A stretch of DNA of 64,000 nt from Dryocola sp051297175 (GTDB lineage Bacteria; Pseudomonadota; Gammaproteobacteria; Enterobacterales; Enterobacteriaceae), in contig NZ_JBINNY010000001.1 in NCBI RefSeq assembly GCF_051297175.1, positions 682,001-746,000 on the forward strand. The letters are read 5' to 3'. Below the pieces are notes generated by a model that worked only from the letters and a program-made list of their open reading frames with translations, ran no database searches and had not been told where the DNA came from. This document shows, piece by piece, positions 61,478-64,000 of this stretch. The translations under genes and the position numbers were made by a program. Every line of letters begins with the position of its first letter. The stretch's first letter is position 1.

Positions 61478-62908
61478 ATGAAAGTAACGCTGCCCGAATA
61501 CAGCCGTGCAGGCGTCATGGTGGTTGGTGATGTGATGCTGGATCGCTACTGGTATGGCCCAACCAGCCGTATCTCCCCGGAAGCCCCGGTGCCGGTGGTG
61601 AAAGTGGATACCATTGAAGAACGCCCTGGCGGTGCTGCGAACGTGGCGATGAACATCGCTTCACTCGGCGCTAATTCACGCCTGGTTGGCCTGACGGGGA
61701 TTGATGATGCCGCGCGCGCGCTCAGCCAGACGCTGGCGGGCGTTAACGTTAAATGCGATTTCGTTTCCGTTCCTACTCATCCTACGATCACTAAGCTGCG
61801 CGTGCTTTCCCGTAACCAGCAGCTGATTCGCCTGGACTTCGAAGAAGGCTTTGAAGGCGTCGATCCTGAACCTTTGCATGAGCGTATTAGCCAGGCGCTG
61901 CCGCACATCGGCGCGCTGGTGCTTTCGGATTACGCCAAGGGCGCGCTGGCAAGCGTACGCCAGATGATTAGCCTCGCTCGCGCCGCCAACGTGCCGGTGC
62001 TTATCGATCCAAAAGGCACTGATTTTGAACGCTACCGCGGCGCGACCCTACTGACGCCAAACCTCTCCGAGTTTGAAGCGGTGGTCGGCAAGTGTAAAAA
62101 CGAAGCCGAGCTGGTGGAACGCGGCATGCAGCTGATTGCAGATTACGATCTCTCCGCTCTGCTGGTCACCCGTTCAGAACAGGGCATGACGCTGCTGCAG
62201 CCAGGGCTGGAGCCTGTTCATCTGCCGACTCAGGCACAGGAAGTTTACGATGTGACCGGTGCGGGCGATACGGTGATTGGCGTTCTGGCCGCCACGCTTG
62301 CCGCAGGAAATTCTCTGGAAGAAGCCTGCTACTTTGCCAACGCTGCCGCAGGCGTGGTGGTGGGTAAACTGGGGACTTCAACCGTTTCCCCAATCGAGCT
62401 GGAAAACGCGGTGCGGGGCCGTGCCGATACCGGCTTTGGCGTGATGACCGAAGCTGAGCTGAAGGTTGCCGTTGACAGCGCCCGTAAACGCGGCGAGAAG
62501 GTCGTGATGACCAACGGCGTGTTCGACATTCTGCACGCGGGCCACGTTTCCTACCTGGCGAACGCGCGCAAGCTGGGCGATCGCCTGATTGTCGCGGTGA
62601 ACAGCGATGCCTCTACCAAACGTCTGAAGGGGGAAACCCGTCCGGTGAATCCGCAGGATCAGCGCATGATCGTGCTGTCCGCGCTGGAAGCGGTGGATTG
62701 GGTGGTGCTGTTTGAAGAAGACACTCCGCAGCGCCTGATAGGCGAGATCCTGCCGGATTTGCTGGTTAAAGGCGGTGACTACAAGCCGGATGACATCGCT
62801 GGCAGTAAAGAGGTGTGGGCGAACGGCGGTGAAGTGATGGTGCTGAACTTTGAAGATGGTTGTTCAACCACCAACATCATCAAGCGCATCCAGAATAACG
62901 AAGCCTGA
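61478..62908 (+). CDS. hldE: HldE, bifunctional heptose kinase/adenylyltransferase
   Basis: 476-residue enzyme for ADP-L-glycero-D-manno-heptose, the precursor of the LPS inner core. The N-terminal PfkB-type kinase (about 1-318) has RPGGAANVAMNIASLG and the catalytic DVTGAGDTVIG; the C-terminal cytidylyltransferase-like domain (about 344-476) has MTNGVFDILHAGHVSYL, with an HxGH motif, and VNSDASTKRLKG. The start is ATG 61478 with TCAGGAA upstream. It matches E. coli HldE (477). Confidence 0.97.
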   Translation: MKVTLPEYSRAGVMVVGDVMLDRYWYGPTSRISPEAPVPVVKVDTIEERPGGAANVAMNIASLGANSRLVGLTGIDDAARALSQTLAGVNVKCDFVSVPTHPTITKLRVLSRNQQLIRLDFEEGFEGVDPEPLHERISQALPHIGALVLSDYAKGALASVRQMISLARAANVPVLIDPKGTDFERYRGATLLTPNLSEFEAVVGKCKNEAELVERGMQLIADYDLSALLVTRSEQGMTLLQPGLEPVHLPTQAQEVYDVTGAGDTVIGVLAATLAAGNSLEEACYFANAAAGVVVGKLGTSTVSPIELENAVRGRADTGFGVMTEAELKVAVDSARKRGEKVVMTNGVFDILHAGHVSYLANARKLGDRLIVAVNSDASTKRLKGETRPVNPQDQRMIVLSALEAVDWVVLFEEDTPQRLIGEILPDLLVKGGDYKPDDIAGSKEVWANGGEVMVLNFEDGCSTTNIIKRIQNNEA

Positions 62909-62917
62909 TAGCAACTT

Positions 62918-62940
62918 ACTCCCCCGGCAAGCGGGGGAGT
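62918..62940. terminator. Hairpin between convergent hldE and ubiK
   Basis: ACTCCCCCG/CGGGGGAGT stem with a short GCAAG loop, without a long T-run. A likely bidirectional transcript end. Confidence 0.65.
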
Positions 62941-62946
62941 AAAAGA

Positions 62947-63237
62947 TTACATTTGCGGGTCAGTTGGCGGGATAACCGCAGGCGCTGGAGTATGAGCTTC
63001 GCGGCTTTCCAGCTCGCTTAAACGCTGCTCCAGCAGGGCCAACTTTTCGCGGGTGCGCAGCAGCACCTGAGTCTGCACGTCAAACTCTTCGCGGCTCACC
63101 AGATCAAGACGAGTAAGCTGCGACTGCAGCACCTGGCGGATCTTCTTCTCGACATCATCCCCGAACTCACGAATCCCTTTCGGCATTGACTCATGAACCT
63201 GGCGGGCGATTTGCTCAATTTTTTTCGGGTCAATCAT
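62947..63237 (-). CDS. ubiK: UbiK, ubiquinone biosynthesis accessory factor
   Basis: 96-residue coiled-coil protein (former YqiC). The start is ATG 63237 (MIDPKKIEQIARQVHESMPKG) with GGAAG six bases upstream. Amphipathic N-terminal helix, then the coiled coil DVQTQVLLRTREKLALLEQR. It forms a complex with UbiJ and lipids and helps aerobic ubiquinone synthesis. It matches E. coli UbiK; only the C-terminal tail (proline-rich) differs. It is divergent from ribB. Confidence 0.95.
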   Translation of the reverse strand: MIDPKKIEQIARQVHESMPKGIREFGDDVEKKIRQVLQSQLTRLDLVSREEFDVQTQVLLRTREKLALLEQRLSELESREAHTPAPAVIPPTDPQM

Positions 63238-63311
63238 AGTGGCTTCCATTTAACCGGCGTGTTTAACCTAATTGTAATGCCTGATGGGCAGGTGATAAAC
63301 CTGAAATGCCG

Positions 63312-63340
63312 TTGCCAGAGAAAATCATCGGCGTTATAGT
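63312..63340 (+). promoter_or_regulatory. Sigma-70 promoter of ribB
   Basis: TTGCCA, 17 bases, TATAGT, placed just before the FMN riboswitch. Confidence 0.7.
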
Positions 63341-63348
63341 AAGCCTGC

Positions 63349-63495
63349 TTATTCTCAGGGCGGGGCGAAACTCCCCACCGGCGGTAAATCAGCTTACGCT
63401 GAAAGCCCGCGAGCGCTCCGGTTCACGCCGGAGGTCAGCAGATCCGGTGTAATTCCGGGGCCGACGGTTAAAGTCCGGATGGGAGAGAGTAACGA
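63349..63495 (+). promoter_or_regulatory. FMN riboswitch (RFN element) of ribB
   Basis: Conserved RFN blocks are visible in order: TCAGGGCGGGGCGAAA, CTCCCCACCGGCGGTAAAT, GCCCGCGAGCG, GGTCAGCAGATCCGGTGTAA, TTCCGGGGCCGACGG and TTAAAGTCCGGATGGGAGAG. FMN binding lowers ribB expression. The downstream part (63503-63540) has a GGCCCCGGCC stem followed by TTATTTTTTAT, which could act in transcription termination, and the rest of the leader separates it from ribB. Confidence 0.95.
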
Positions 63496-63588
63496 TCAAG
63501 ACAGGCCCCGGCCTGCCCACGTTATTTTTTATAGCTCCTAAGACTGCCCTGATTCTGGTAACCATAATTTTAATGAGGTTTTTTTACC

Positions 63589-64000
63589 ATGAATCAGACG
63601 CTACTTTCTGCATTTGGCACCCCGACTCAGCGCGTTGAACATGCGCTTAACGCACTGCGCGAAGGCCGCGGCGTGATGGTTCTTGACGATGAAGATCGCG
63701 AGAACGAAGGCGACATGATATTCCCTGCTGAAACCATGACCGTTGAGCAAATGGCGCTGACCATTCGCCACGGCAGCGGCATTGTCTGCCTGTGCCTGAC
63801 CGACGAACGTCGCAAACAGCTCGAACTGCCGATGATGGTTGATAACAACACCAGTGCTTTCGGCACCGGTTTTACCGTGACCATTGAAGCCGCCCACGGC
63901 GTGACCACCGGCGTTTCTGCCGCAGACCGTATCACCACCGTTCGTGCGGCGATTGCCGATAACGCTAAGCCAAGTGACCTGAACCGCCCGGGGCACGTGT
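63589..64000 (+). CDS. ribB: RibB, 3,4-dihydroxy-2-butanone-4-phosphate synthase (3' truncated by window)
   Basis: Riboflavin biosynthesis enzyme that converts ribulose 5-phosphate to 3,4-dihydroxy-2-butanone 4-phosphate and formate. 137 codons are visible from the ATG at 63589 (MNQTLLSAFGTPTQRVEHAL); the frame is still open at the window end. Catalytic acidic motif: VLDDEDRENEGDMIFPAE; also IRHGSGIVCLCLTDERR and GVTTGVSAADRITTVRAAI. TGAGG lies upstream. It is under the FMN riboswitch. Confidence 0.96.
   Translation, partial: MNQTLLSAFGTPTQRVEHALNALREGRGVMVLDDEDRENEGDMIFPAETMTVEQMALTIRHGSGIVCLCLTDERRKQLELPMMVDNNTSAFGTGFTVTIEAAHGVTTGVSAADRITTVRAAIADNAKPSDLNRPGHV

Overview
The window is chromosomal DNA from a member of the Enterobacteriaceae. 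The conserved block tsaD/rpsU-dnaG-rpoD/mug/tRNA-Ile(CAU) and the block plsY/folB/uppP/cca/ygiM/ygiF/glnE/hldE/ubiK/ribB follow the Escherichia coli gene neighbourhood with proteins of nearly identical length. The DNA is fairly GC-rich, with a few clearly AT-richer genes. The genus cannot be fixed from sequence reading alone; a relative of Enterobacter/Cedecea-like genera is plausible.

Layout. (1) 1-2.2 kb: end of an lsr operon (lsrB partial, lsrF, lsrG) for uptake and breakdown of autoinducer-2, followed by tandem 77-bp palindromic repeats. (2) 2.4-13.7 kb: an AT-rich orphan gene, patA (putrescine aminotransferase, with a sigma-54 promoter and an NtrC-like site), a five-gene peptide/nickel-type ABC importer, proP and aer. 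In E. coli patA and aer are direct neighbours, so the importer and proP look inserted between them. (3) 13.8-38.4 kb: an accessory block between aer and the tRNA gene. It holds a curA-like reductase, a secreted GH18 protein whose catalytic motif is destroyed, the ascG/ascFB beta-glucoside operon, an acid-resistance cluster (hdeD-hdeB-gadB-gadC, yfdX, evgAS, emrKY), a divergent adenosylhomocysteinase-like gene, a second 6-phospho-beta-glucosidase, an acetyltransferase and a VOC protein. (4) 38.6-44.9 kb: the core information-processing block. (5) 45-50.4 kb: a 1783-residue autotransporter. (6) 50.4-64 kb: core genes, interrupted by a second GH18 chitinase with an intact active site, ending in the FMN riboswitch and the start of ribB.

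How parts work together. GadB and GadC consume and export protons as GABA. HdeB is a periplasmic acid chaperone and HdeD a membrane acid-stress protein. EvgS/EvgA is the acid-sensing two-component system that in E. coli drives yfdX, emrKY and, indirectly, gad/hde. A shared 13-bp motif (GACAnnnGTAGGA) lies in both divergent promoter regions of this cluster, which suggests direct EvgA control of a compact island. The EvgS here lacks the PAS domain of its E. coli counterpart.

The two GH18 proteins share an almost identical C-terminal module built from two tandem repeats. One is a predicted active chitinase, the other a predicted inactive, two-CBM chitin-binding pseudoenzyme. This pair is the most unusual system seen in the window.
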